In this document: positions 25,251-32,894 of the stretch, piece by piece
Position numbering within the stretch: the first letter of the stretch is position 1
How the letters are laid out: every line of letters starts with the position of its first letter
NCBI GenBank assembly: GCA_038363005.1
Contig: JBBQBI010000033.1
Location: forward strand, 1 to 39,585
Source of the DNA: JAKOWB01 sp038363005
Lineage (GTDB): Bacteria > Pseudomonadota > Alphaproteobacteria > Kiloniellales > JACOMY01
Length of the DNA: 39,585 nt
Reading direction: 5' to 3'
Notes under the pieces: generated by a model
Databases searched by the model: none
The model's input: the letters and a program-made list of their open reading frames with translations, nothing else
Told to the model about the DNA's origin: nothing
Made by a program: the position numbers and the translations under genes

Positions 25251-25727
25251 ATGTCCGGAGTTCACGTATCCACCACGGTCAACGGCGACGCGCTGGAGTT
25301 CGTCTGCGACGCTGACGAAACCCTGCTCGACGCCCTGCGCAACCGCCTGGGCCTGACCGGCGCCAAGGAAGGTTGCGGCACCGGGGACTGCGGTGCCTGC
25401 AGCGTCATGCTGGACGGCCGCCTGGTCTGCTCCTGCCTGGTGCTGGGGGCCGAGGCCGAGGGCCGCAAGGTCGAGACCATCGAGGGCATGGCCGACGGCG
25501 AGGCGCTGCACCCGCTGCAGCAGAAGTTCCTGGAGCACGCCGCCCTGCAGTGCGGCATCTGCACCCCGGGCTTCCTGGTGGCGGCCAAGTCGCTGCTGGA
25601 ACGCAACGCCGACCCCAGTGAGCACGAGGTGCGCTTCTGGCTCGCCGGCAACCTCTGCCGCTGCACCGGTTACGACAAGATCGTGCGCGCCGTCCTGGAC
25701 GCCGCCGCCGAGATGAGGAAGGGCTGA
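25251..25727 (+). CDS. 2Fe-2S subunit of the molybdenum hydroxylase (CoxS-type)
   Basis: A 158-residue protein with two 2Fe-2S domains. The plant-ferredoxin-type set is C42, C47, C50 and C60 or C62 (GCGTGDCGAC, then VCSC); the second set is C101, C104, C136 and C138 (CGIC and CRCTG). All eight ligands are present. It links the molybdenum centre to the FAD subunit. The gene starts 8 bp after the FAD subunit gene and 4 bp before the Mo subunit gene. Confidence 0.93.
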   Translation: MSGVHVSTTVNGDALEFVCDADETLLDALRNRLGLTGAKEGCGTGDCGACSVMLDGRLVCSCLVLGAEAEGRKVETIEGMADGEALHPLQQKFLEHAALQCGICTPGFLVAAKSLLERNADPSEHEVRFWLAGNLCRCTGYDKIVRAVLDAAAEMRKG

Positions 25728-25731
25728 CCCC

Positions 25732-27996
25732 ATGCCGCTCGACAATCCCCCCGCCAAGCGTTCCTTCAAGACCGTTGGCACCCGTCCGCTGCGCCCCGAT
25801 GGCCTGGACAAGGTGACCGGCCGCGCCCGCTTCGGCGCCGACGCCACCGCCCCCGGCCTGCTGGTCGGGCGCATCCTGCGCAGCCCGCATGCGCATGCGA
25901 AGATCAAGTCCATCGACATCTCCAAGGCGCTGGCGCTGCAGGGCGTCAAGGCCGTGGTGACCAGCGCCGACTTCGCTGACCGCACCGATGGCCTGCGCGA
26001 CGTGCTGGTCAACGTCATGGCACGCGACAAGGCGCTCTACGAGGGCCACGCCGTGGCGGCGGTCGCCGCCTCGACCGCCGAGGTGGCGCGCAAGGCGCTG
26101 AAACTGATCAAGGTCGACTACGAGGTGCTGCCGCACGTCACCGATGTCGACGAGGCGATGAAGCCCGGCGCGCCGGTGCTGCACGACGACATGTTCACCA
26201 AGGGCGTCGAGCCGGCACCGACCAAGGCCAGCAACATCGCGCTGCGTTGCGAATTCGGCCACGGCGACGTCGAGGCCGGCTTCAAGCAGGCCGCGGTGAT
26301 CCTGGAGGACTCCTTCAAGACCGAGGCGACGCACCAGGGCTATATCGAGCCGCACGCCTGCCTGGCCAACATCGCGGCCGATGGGCAGGGCGAGCTGTGG
26401 TGCTGCACCCAGGGCCACTTCATGGTGCGCGACACCTGCGCCCAGCTGCTCGGTATCGAGGTTTCCAAGCTGCGGGTGACGGCGTCGGAGATCGGCGGCG
26501 GCTTCGGCGGCAAGACCACGGTCTTCATCGAGCCGGTGGCCTGCGCGCTGTCGAAGAAGGCCGGCCGACCGGTGAAGATCGTGATGACCCGCGACGAGGT
26601 CTTCAAGGCCTCGGGCCCCACCTCCTCGGCCTCGATGGACGTGAAGATCGGTGTCAGCAAGGACGGCCGCATCACCGCGGCCTCGGCCACGCTGCGCTAC
26701 CAGGGCGGCGCCTTCGCCGGCTCTCCGGTGGAGATGGGCGCCATGTGCGCCTTCGCCTGCTACGACCTGGAGAACGTCAAGGTCGTCGGCTACGACGTGG
26801 TCTGCAACCGCCCGAAGCAGGCGGCCTATCGCGCCCCCGGCGCACCCATGGCGGCCTTCGCGGTGGAGTCTATCATGGACTCGCTGGCCAAGAAGATCGG
26901 CCTGGACCCGATCGACTTCCGCCTGAAGAACGCGGCCAAGGAGGGCACCAAGTCCTCCTATGGCCCGACCTTCGGGCCGATCGGCCTGGTCGAGACGCTG
27001 CAGGCCTGCAAAGCGCACAAGAACTACGCCGCCAAGCTGGGCAAGAACCAGGGCCGCGGCGTGTCCTCCGGCTTCTGGTTCAACTTCGGCGGCCAGACCT
27101 GCGTCTCGCTGAACGTCAACATCGACGGCACCGTCGGCCTGTCGGTCGGCACGCCGGACATCGGCGGCTCGCGCGCCTCCATGTCGCTGATGGCGGCGGA
27201 GGAACTGGGCATCGCCTACGAGCAGGTGAAGACCATCATCGCCGACACCGCCTCGCTCGGTTACAACGACGTCACCGACGGCAGCCGCGTCACCTTCGCC
27301 AGCGGCCTGGCGACGATCCATGCCGCGCGTGACGCCATCAAGAAGCTCTGCGCCCGCGCCGCCAAGACCTGGGGTATCCCCGAGGACGCGGTGGTGTGGG
27401 AGGCCGGTCACGCCAAGCCCGCCGGCAAGAACGCCGGCGAGTTCGAGCCCCTGAGCCTGGCCGAGATCGCCGCCACCGTCGGCAACACCGGCGGCCCGGT
27501 CGCCGGTCACTGCGAGTTCAATGCCGAGAACGCCGGCCCGGCCTTTGCCAGCCACGTCGTCGACGTCGAGGTCGACCCGGCGACAGGCCGCACCACGGTG
27601 CTGCGCTACCTGATCGCGCAGGACGCCGGCAAGGCGATCCACCCGACCTATGTCGAGGGGCAGTTCCAGGGCGGCGCCGCGCAGGGCGTCGGCTGGGCGC
27701 TGAACGAGGAGTACATCTACGGCGCCGACGGCAAGCTGCAGAACGCCGGCTTCCTGGACTACCGCGTGCCGGTCTGCTCGGACCTGCCGATGATCGACAC
27801 GGTGATCGTGGAGGTGCCGAACCCCGGCCACCCCTACGGCGTGCGCGGCGTCGGCGAGGCCTCGATCGTGCCGCCGCTGGCCGCCGTGGCCAACGCGGTC
27901 TCCGACGCGGTGGGCATCCGCCTGCCACAGGTACCGCTGTCGCCGCCGCGGGTGCTGGCTGCCCTGACCAAGGACGGCCGGAACGCGAAGAGCTGA
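25732..27996 (+). CDS. Molybdopterin-binding catalytic subunit of a xanthine-dehydrogenase-family hydroxylase
   Basis: A 754-residue large subunit. The catalytic Glu is E709 in GVGEASIVPP and the GGGFGGK molybdopterin motif occurs near residue 256. The loop where CO dehydrogenases carry AYRCSFR reads AAYRAPGAP (364-372), so it is not a form I CO dehydrogenase; the Cys that binds copper is missing. Such enzymes hydroxylate aldehydes or N-heterocycles such as purines and nicotinate. The nearby aldehyde dehydrogenase and NCS1 permease make a heterocycle or aldehyde substrate plausible but unproven. AGGAAGGG precedes the ATG. It has no N-terminal export signal, so the complex should be cytoplasmic. 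Confidence 0.9.
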   Translation: MPLDNPPAKRSFKTVGTRPLRPDGLDKVTGRARFGADATAPGLLVGRILRSPHAHAKIKSIDISKALALQGVKAVVTSADFADRTDGLRDVLVNVMARDKALYEGHAVAAVAASTAEVARKALKLIKVDYEVLPHVTDVDEAMKPGAPVLHDDMFTKGVEPAPTKASNIALRCEFGHGDVEAGFKQAAVILEDSFKTEATHQGYIEPHACLANIAADGQGELWCCTQGHFMVRDTCAQLLGIEVSKLRVTASEIGGGFGGKTTVFIEPVACALSKKAGRPVKIVMTRDEVFKASGPTSSASMDVKIGVSKDGRITAASATLRYQGGAFAGSPVEMGAMCAFACYDLENVKVVGYDVVCNRPKQAAYRAPGAPMAAFAVESIMDSLAKKIGLDPIDFRLKNAAKEGTKSSYGPTFGPIGLVETLQACKAHKNYAAKLGKNQGRGVSSGFWFNFGGQTCVSLNVNIDGTVGLSVGTPDIGGSRASMSLMAAEELGIAYEQVKTIIADTASLGYNDVTDGSRVTFASGLATIHAARDAIKKLCARAAKTWGIPEDAVVWEAGHAKPAGKNAGEFEPLSLAEIAATVGNTGGPVAGHCEFNAENAGPAFASHVVDVEVDPATGRTTVLRYLIAQDAGKAIHPTYVEGQFQGGAAQGVGWALNEEYIYGADGKLQNAGFLDYRVPVCSDLPMIDTVIVEVPNPGHPYGVRGVGEASIVPPLAAVANAVSDAVGIRLPQVPLSPPRVLAALTKDGRNAKS

Positions 27997-27998
27997 CC

Positions 27999-28250
27999 TT
28001 GGCCCAGCTGACCGTCCAGCTCGGCGGCACGCTGCAGTCCTACGCCGGCGGGCAGAAGACCTTCCAGGTCGAGGCGAGCAACATCCGCGAGATGTTGACC
28101 CGCCTCGGCCAGCAGGTCCCGGCGCTGAAGGCGGTGCTGGATCGCGGTGTCGCGGTGGCCGTCGACGGCCAGATTATCCGCGAGGCCTGGTTCCACCCGC
28201 TGACGGCGGGAAACGAGATTTTTCTGCTGCCCAAGCTGGCAGGTGGTTGA
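27999..28250 (+). CDS. MoaD/ThiS-like small ubiquitin-fold protein
   Basis: An 83-residue protein of beta-grasp appearance: alternating LTVQLGGTLQSY, a helix (ASNIREMLTRLGQQVPALKAVL), VAVDGQII and GNEIFLLPKLAGG. The C-terminal Gly-Gly is that of sulfur carriers MoaD and ThiS. The start is a TTG two bases after the Mo subunit stop, so it is coupled to the hydroxylase operon. It could deliver the sulfido ligand or make molybdopterin for this enzyme, or be a dedicated carrier. No MoeB or MoaE gene accompanies it. The TTG start and short length make annotation easy to miss. Confidence 0.72.
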   Translation: MAQLTVQLGGTLQSYAGGQKTFQVEASNIREMLTRLGQQVPALKAVLDRGVAVAVDGQIIREAWFHPLTAGNEIFLLPKLAGG

Positions 28251-28277
28251 AGGCAGCGGGACAAGGAGGCAGGCGAG

Positions 28278-28754
28278 ATGGACCGGCAGGCGTTCCTGAA
28301 GCAGATCGCGCTGTTCCGCGCGCTGCCCGACGATGCGCTGCAGGCGCTGGCCGAGGCGACGGAGCCGGCCAACTATCGTGCTGGCGAGACGGTGATCGAC
28401 GACGGCACGATCGGGGACACGCTCTACTTCGTGGTCGAAGGCCAGGTGGCGGTGCGCAAGGGCAGCCGGACCTTGGCGGTGCTGGGGCCCGCCGACTACT
28501 TCGGCGAGATGGCACTGATCGACGACGCGCCGCGCGCCGCTGCCGTGGCGGCGGTGACCGACGTCCGCCTGCTGTGCCTCAGCCGTATCGTCTTCCAGAG
28601 CCTCACCCAGGACCATCCCTCCGTGCTGGCCGAGCTCTGCCATCTCTTCGTTCGGCGGCTGCGGCTGGCGCAGCAGATGGCCAGCGCCGCCAGGGCCGAT
28701 GCCGCTGCCTGGATGGCCGCCCAAGGCGCCGATGCGCCGCCGGTAGACGGCTGA
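28278..28754 (+). CDS. Stand-alone cyclic-nucleotide-binding domain protein
   Basis: A 158-residue protein. Residues about 10-125 are a Crp-like cNMP-binding domain (FRALPDDALQALA, GDTLYFVVEGQVAVRKG, FGEMALIDDAPRAAAVAAVTD). The PBC motif FGEMALIDDAPRAAA contains the Glu and Arg that contact the ribose phosphate. A helical tail follows, but there is no DNA-binding helix-turn-helix, so it is not a Crp-type regulator. It may modulate a partner protein in response to cAMP or cGMP. AAGGAGG precedes the ATG, and it is 27 bp after the MoaD-like gene. Confidence 0.85.
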   Translation: MDRQAFLKQIALFRALPDDALQALAEATEPANYRAGETVIDDGTIGDTLYFVVEGQVAVRKGSRTLAVLGPADYFGEMALIDDAPRAAAVAAVTDVRLLCLSRIVFQSLTQDHPSVLAELCHLFVRRLRLAQQMASAARADAAAWMAAQGADAPPVDG

Positions 28755-28858
28755 GGGTTCAGGACTTCCGCCGCGGCTACATCGTCGCCGGCATGGACTT
28801 CAAGGGGCCGATCAGGTCTCGCAGCAGACCGCCCGAGGCGGTAGCTTGAGCTCCGCCG

Positions 28859-29515
28859 TCACAGCAGCGGCGGGGTGCAGGCGCAGACGACGATAGCGGT
28901 CTCGCGCCCTGGATTGCGCAGGCGATAGGCGGTCCGCCCGAGCAGCTGGAAGCCGCCGCCTTGGCCGATGCGGCGCTCCTGGCCGTCGACCTCCAGCAGC
29001 ACGCTGCCCTGCACCACGACCGCCGCGGTCTCGCCCTCGTGGACAATCGGCTCCTCGCCGGTACTGGCGCCGGGGGCGTAGCGTTCGAAGAAGAGCTGCA
29101 GGCGCTTGTCGCGCCGCTCGCTGCCCAGGACGCGCAGGTCGGCACCGCCGCGCGTCACCACCGCAAGGTCTTCGGCCTGGTAGAACAGGGCGTTGTCGCG
29201 CGTGACCGGCAGGGCGAAGAACTCAGCCATGCTGATGGGCAGCGCGCTGAGGATGCGATGCAGCGATGCCAGCGAGGGCGCGTGGCGCTCCTGCTCGATC
29301 AGCGAGATGGTGCCGTTGGTCACGCCGGCGCGGCGCGCCAGTTCGCGCTGCGACAGGCCGGCGGTTTCGCGCACCGCCTTCAGGCGCGCGCCGACGCCCA
29401 GCGCCGAGGCTTCGCTTTCCTGCTCCACCGGGCTGCGGCTGCGCGCCTTGGGCGCCGTCGTCGGGCGCGGCTTGGCGGCGGCGCGGCGGGGTTTGCTCTG
29501 GCTGGCTGTGGTCAC
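28859..29515 (-). CDS. XRE-family regulator with C-terminal cupin (PuuR-like)
   Basis: A 218-residue transcription factor. Residues about 1-40 are a basic Ala/Pro/Lys-rich extension, residues about 42-97 are an XRE helix-turn-helix (LSQRELARRAGVTNGTISLIEQ), and residues about 130-215 are a cupin (HEGETAAVVVQGS and LEVDGQE). This architecture is shared with PuuR and SinR-cupin regulators, which bind small effectors in the cupin and usually repress. It is transcribed away from the aldehyde dehydrogenase gene, so that gene and the downstream permease are its likely targets. The start is GTG at 29,515; the ribosome binding site is weak, and a shorter start is possible. Confidence 0.85.
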   Translation of the reverse strand: MTTASQSKPRRAAAKPRPTTAPKARSRSPVEQESEASALGVGARLKAVRETAGLSQRELARRAGVTNGTISLIEQERHAPSLASLHRILSALPISMAEFFALPVTRDNALFYQAEDLAVVTRGGADLRVLGSERRDKRLQLFFERYAPGASTGEEPIVHEGETAAVVVQGSVLLEVDGQERRIGQGGGFQLLGRTAYRLRNPGRETAIVVCACTPPLL

Positions 29516-29645
29516 GGCGGGCGGCGAACTCTCTGGCTGCGGTGCCCGCCGTCGGCGGACGGGATCGATGATGCTGGTGTCCTAACACGCCTGGCGGTTT
29601 CGCCAGAAGCCTGCTGGCCAGCTGACTGAAGATGGGCTTGCGCGC

Positions 29646-29690
29646 CAAAAATTTCCATGACAATAATCAAAAAATATTAAACACGATGCA
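29646..29690 (+). promoter_or_regulatory. AT-rich promoter/operator region of the aldehyde dehydrogenase gene
   Basis: A sharply AT-rich island in a GC-rich sequence. TTTCCA (29,652-29,657) and TATTAA (29,675-29,680) are 17 bases apart and each match four of six bases of the sigma70 -35 and -10 hexamers. AAAAT occurs at 29,648 and again at 29,671, 23 bp apart, as possible XRE-regulator half-sites. Placement between divergent genes supports a control region; the exact boxes are tentative. Confidence 0.4.
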
Positions 29691-29721
29691 GCGCCGCACC
29701 GGGCGAGGGAGTAGGCAGGCC

Positions 29722-31233
29722 ATGGCAGCACTCGAGGATTTCAAGCGCCTCTCTGGGAAGCTCTTCATCGAGGGCGGCCTGGTGGCCAGCCAGTCGACGC
29801 AGCGCCTGCCGGTGATCGACCCGGCAACCGAGGAGAAGGTGGGCGAGATCGCCGATGCCACCGACCAGGAGGTCGACCAGGCTATCGCCATCGCCAACCG
29901 CGCGCGCAAGACCTGGTGGGCGCTGGACACCCGCAGCCGCGCCGTGGCGCTGCACGAAGTGGCGGCCCGCATCCGCCGCGACAAGGCGCTCTATGCCGAA
30001 TGCCTGACGCGCGAGGAGGGCAAGCCCTTCAAGGAATCGGTGGACGAGGTTTCCTGGTGCGCCACCGCCATCGACTACTACGCCGAGCTGGCACGGCACG
30101 AGGCCGGGCGCTTCGCCGGCGCCACGGTGCCGGGGCAGATCCACTTTAGCATCAAGGAGCCGCTGGGCACCATCGCCATCATCCTGCCCTTCAACTATCC
30201 CTTGGTGCTGCTCTGCTGGGAGGCCTCGGCGGCGCTGGCGGCGGGCAACGCGGTGATCGTCAAGCCGCACGAGCAGACCAGCCTGACCACGCTGAAGTTC
30301 ATGGAGCTGTTCGACACGCTGACCCCAGGGCTGATCCAGGTGGTTACCGGCGGCGGACGCGTTGGCCAGCGGCTGGTTGCCAGCCCGGGCACGCACGGCG
30401 TGGCTTACACCGGCTCGGTCGCCGTCGGCCAGGCGGTGGCGCGGACCTGCGCCGAGACCTTCAAGCCCTGCCTGATCGAAGCTTCGGGCAATGACCCCTT
30501 CATCGTCATGCCCTCGGCACCGCTGGAGATCGCGGCGCGCGGCGCCGCCTTCGCCGCCTACCTGAACTGCGGCCAGGTCTGCACCTCGGCCGAGCGCTTC
30601 TATGTGCACGAGGCGATCCACGATGCCTTCGCCGAGCGCCTGGCCGAGGAGGCGCGCAAGCTGCGCGTCGGCAATGGCCTGGAGACCGTCGACATGGGGC
30701 CGCTGGCGACCCTGAAGCAGCGCGAGCGCTTCGAAGGGATGATGGCGCGCGCCCGCCAGCAGGGCGCCCGCGCGCTGGCCGGCGGCGGTCGCCCGGCCGG
30801 CCTGAACCGCGGCTGGTTCGTCGAGCCGACGGTGCTGACCGGCTGCACGCCCGACATGGAGATCCTGAACGAGGAGCCCTTCGGCCCGGTGGCGCCGCTC
30901 TGCCGCGTCGAGTCCTTCGACCAGGCCATCGAGCTGGCCAACCGCTCGCGCTACGGCCTGGGCTCCAACGTCTACACGCTGGACATGGACGAGGCCTTCC
31001 GCGCGGTGCACGAGCTCGAGGTCGGCATCGTCTGGGTCAACGCGCCGCTGCTCGACAACGACGCGCTGCCCTTCGGTGGACGCAAGCTGTCCGGCAGCGG
31101 CCGGCAGCTTGGTCCCGAGGGGCTGGAGCAGTTCCGCAACACCAAGTTCGCCATGCTCGACCCCAAGGCGAGCAACCAGGACTTCTGGTGGTTCCCCTAT
31201 GCCAAGGACGAATCCTTCAAGGGAGGCAAGTGA
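29722..31233 (+). CDS. NAD(P)-dependent aldehyde dehydrogenase
   Basis: A 503-residue ALDH. The catalytic Cys is C287 in NCGQVCTS and the general-base Glu is E253 in LIEASGND (34 residues before, as in the E268/C302 pair of the family). The Glu motif usually reads LELGGK; here it is IEASGN, suggesting a subfamily with a changed neighbourhood. FNYPLVL and KPHEQT give the NAD-binding region. The substrate may be a semialdehyde or aminoaldehyde. The ATG at 29,722 has AGGGAG ten bases upstream; a longer frame from 29,632 would cross the AT-rich promoter. Its stop overlaps the start of the 52-residue peptide gene. Confidence 0.9.
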   Translation: MAALEDFKRLSGKLFIEGGLVASQSTQRLPVIDPATEEKVGEIADATDQEVDQAIAIANRARKTWWALDTRSRAVALHEVAARIRRDKALYAECLTREEGKPFKESVDEVSWCATAIDYYAELARHEAGRFAGATVPGQIHFSIKEPLGTIAIILPFNYPLVLLCWEASAALAAGNAVIVKPHEQTSLTTLKFMELFDTLTPGLIQVVTGGGRVGQRLVASPGTHGVAYTGSVAVGQAVARTCAETFKPCLIEASGNDPFIVMPSAPLEIAARGAAFAAYLNCGQVCTSAERFYVHEAIHDAFAERLAEEARKLRVGNGLETVDMGPLATLKQRERFEGMMARARQQGARALAGGGRPAGLNRGWFVEPTVLTGCTPDMEILNEEPFGPVAPLCRVESFDQAIELANRSRYGLGSNVYTLDMDEAFRAVHELEVGIVWVNAPLLDNDALPFGGRKLSGSGRQLGPEGLEQFRNTKFAMLDPKASNQDFWWFPYAKDESFKGGK

Positions 31234-31391
31234 TGGCCACGCAGCTTGATCCGGAGCTGGAGCGTCGCATCGCGTTGATGGAGGGCGGCGCCGAACAGGG
31301 TGCCGGCTTCACCGGTATCGACGTTTTTTGGCTGCTGCTGACCGGCGTCGTCGGTCCCATTGTCCTGCTGGCCTGGGGGTGGCTGTCATGA
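31233..31391 (+). CDS. 52-residue single-span membrane peptide coupled to the NCS1 permease
   Basis: A 52-residue protein: a charged cytoplasmic-looking head (MATQLDPELERRIALMEGG) and one membrane span of about 20 residues (VFWLLLTGVVGPIVLLAWGW). Its ATG overlaps the aldehyde dehydrogenase stop (TGATG), and its own stop overlaps the permease start (ATGA), so all three are translationally coupled. I do not recognise a named family. I infer a possible small subunit or chaperone for the permease because of the coupling and the membrane span. GGGAGG lies upstream at 31,221-31,226. Confidence 0.75.
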   Translation: MATQLDPELERRIALMEGGAEQGAGFTGIDVFWLLLTGVVGPIVLLAWGWLS

Positions 31392-32785
31392 GTGCCACGA
31401 CGGATCTCGACCAGCGGGCCGCTTGGCCGCTGCTGCAGAGCGAGCGCACCTGGGGCCAGTCGCGCCTCTTCATGGTGCTGCTGGTCGCCGCCTGCGCCAC
31501 CTGGTGCTACATCATCGGCGAATACGTCGGCTACTACCTGAACTTCAAGATGGGCTTCGCGGCGATCACCGCTGGCTCGATGATCGGCATGCTGCTGGTC
31601 ACCCTGGCGGTGGTGCCGACGGCAACGCGCTATGGCGTCGATTCCATCGCCGCCGCGCGGCCGCAGTTCGGCAGCCGCGGTTGGATCATCACGGTCTTCC
31701 TGCAGTACGGCTCGATCATCGGCTGGAATGCGCTGCTGCTGATCTTCTTCGGCAAGTCGACGGCGCAGCTGCTGGGGCTGTTGGGCGTGGTGGGCGAGGG
31801 CGCGGAAAGCTGGGTGGTGCCGTTGGCCACGCTGGTCGCCTGCGCCGTAGTCTTCGCCGTGCTGCTGCGCGGCGCGACCGGGGTCGAGCGCATCTCGGTC
31901 CTGCTGTTCTTCTTCATCGTCGGCGTCGGCGTCTGGATGATCTGGCTGCTGCTCGACCGCGAAGGCACAGCGGTGACCGCCGCGGTGCCGGCCTATGCCT
32001 CGGGCGACCTGCAGTGGGACTACGTCACCGGCGTGGAGCTGGGCATTGCCAGCCTGCTGTCCTGGTGGCCCTACATCGGTGCCATGGTGCGCCAGGCGCC
32101 GAACGCGCACACCGCGACCTTGCCCTCGATGCTGGGCATGGGGCTGCCGGTGCCGCTGCTCAGCGTCATCGGATTGGCCGCCATCCTGGTGCTGCAGGTC
32201 TCCGATCCCTCGGCCTGGATGGTGGAACTCGGCGGGCCGATCTATGGCGCCATCGCACTGGTCTTCGTCATCGCCGCCAACCTGGGTACCGCGGTGGCTG
32301 GCGTCTATGCCACCACCGTGGGGCTGAAGCAGGTGCCGGGGCTGGCCAAGGTCTCGTGGCGCTGGCTGCTGCTGGCCGCGATCCTGCCGGTGGCGGTGGT
32401 GGGGGTCGCCATTCCGGACCTCTTCTTCGCGAACTTCGGCACCTTCCTGGCCTTCATCGGCGTGGCCTTCGGGCCGGTCTGCGCCATCCAGATCGTCGAC
32501 ACCCTGATCCTGCGGCGTGGCCGCATCGCGGTGCGCGGTCTCTACGAGGGTGGCCCCGGCAGCGCCTACTACTACTGGGGCGGCATCAACCCGGCGGCCC
32601 TCCTGGCGATGGCGGCCGGCTGTGCCACCTACCTCTGGCTGCTGGACCCCATCACCTACGAGAGCGCCGGACCCTATGCCTACCTGACCGCCAGCCTGCC
32701 GACCGTGGTGGTGGCCGGCCTGGTCTACCTGTTGGCGACCGTTCTTCTGGTCATTCCGAGTGGGCGCGGCGACTATCGTCGCTAG
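31388..32785 (+). CDS. NCS1-family permease (purine/cytosine/hydantoin-type)
   Basis: A 465-residue membrane transporter with about twelve hydrophobic segments. The N-terminal WGQSRLFMVLLVAACATW and the TM1 surroundings, GYGV-like ATRYGVDSIAAARPQFG, and the WWPYIGAMVR region (about residues 221-230) match the NCS1 family of nucleobase-cation and hydantoin/allantoin symporters. It is in the LeuT fold and probably uses Na+ or H+. The substrate could be a pyrimidine, hydantoin or methylated heterocycle. It overlaps the stop of the small peptide gene and ends 109 bp before the flavoprotein gene. Confidence 0.85.
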   Translation: MSATTDLDQRAAWPLLQSERTWGQSRLFMVLLVAACATWCYIIGEYVGYYLNFKMGFAAITAGSMIGMLLVTLAVVPTATRYGVDSIAAARPQFGSRGWIITVFLQYGSIIGWNALLLIFFGKSTAQLLGLLGVVGEGAESWVVPLATLVACAVVFAVLLRGATGVERISVLLFFFIVGVGVWMIWLLLDREGTAVTAAVPAYASGDLQWDYVTGVELGIASLLSWWPYIGAMVRQAPNAHTATLPSMLGMGLPVPLLSVIGLAAILVLQVSDPSAWMVELGGPIYGAIALVFVIAANLGTAVAGVYATTVGLKQVPGLAKVSWRWLLLAAILPVAVVGVAIPDLFFANFGTFLAFIGVAFGPVCAIQIVDTLILRRGRIAVRGLYEGGPGSAYYYWGGINPAALLAMAAGCATYLWLLDPITYESAGPYAYLTASLPTVVVAGLVYLLATVLLVIPSGRGDYRR

Positions 32786-32894
32786 CGCGCCGCAGGGCAC
32801 TGCTGGTCTGGGCTGCGCGCCGGGGGCTTGGCCCGCGGCGCGCAGTCGTTAGACTCGGGCGTCCTCGCTTACCCCCGTTCCCGCAAGGTCGCCC

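Noticed and set aside
25405..27831. An open frame of about 800 codons on the minus strand
   Set aside because: It is antisense to the Fe-S and Mo hydroxylase genes; its protein is rich in Arg, Ala, Asp and His with no family resemblance, as expected of a GC-rich shadow frame.
25732..27996. Form I carbon monoxide dehydrogenase
   Set aside because: The copper-binding Cys loop is absent; the loop reads AYRAPGAP.
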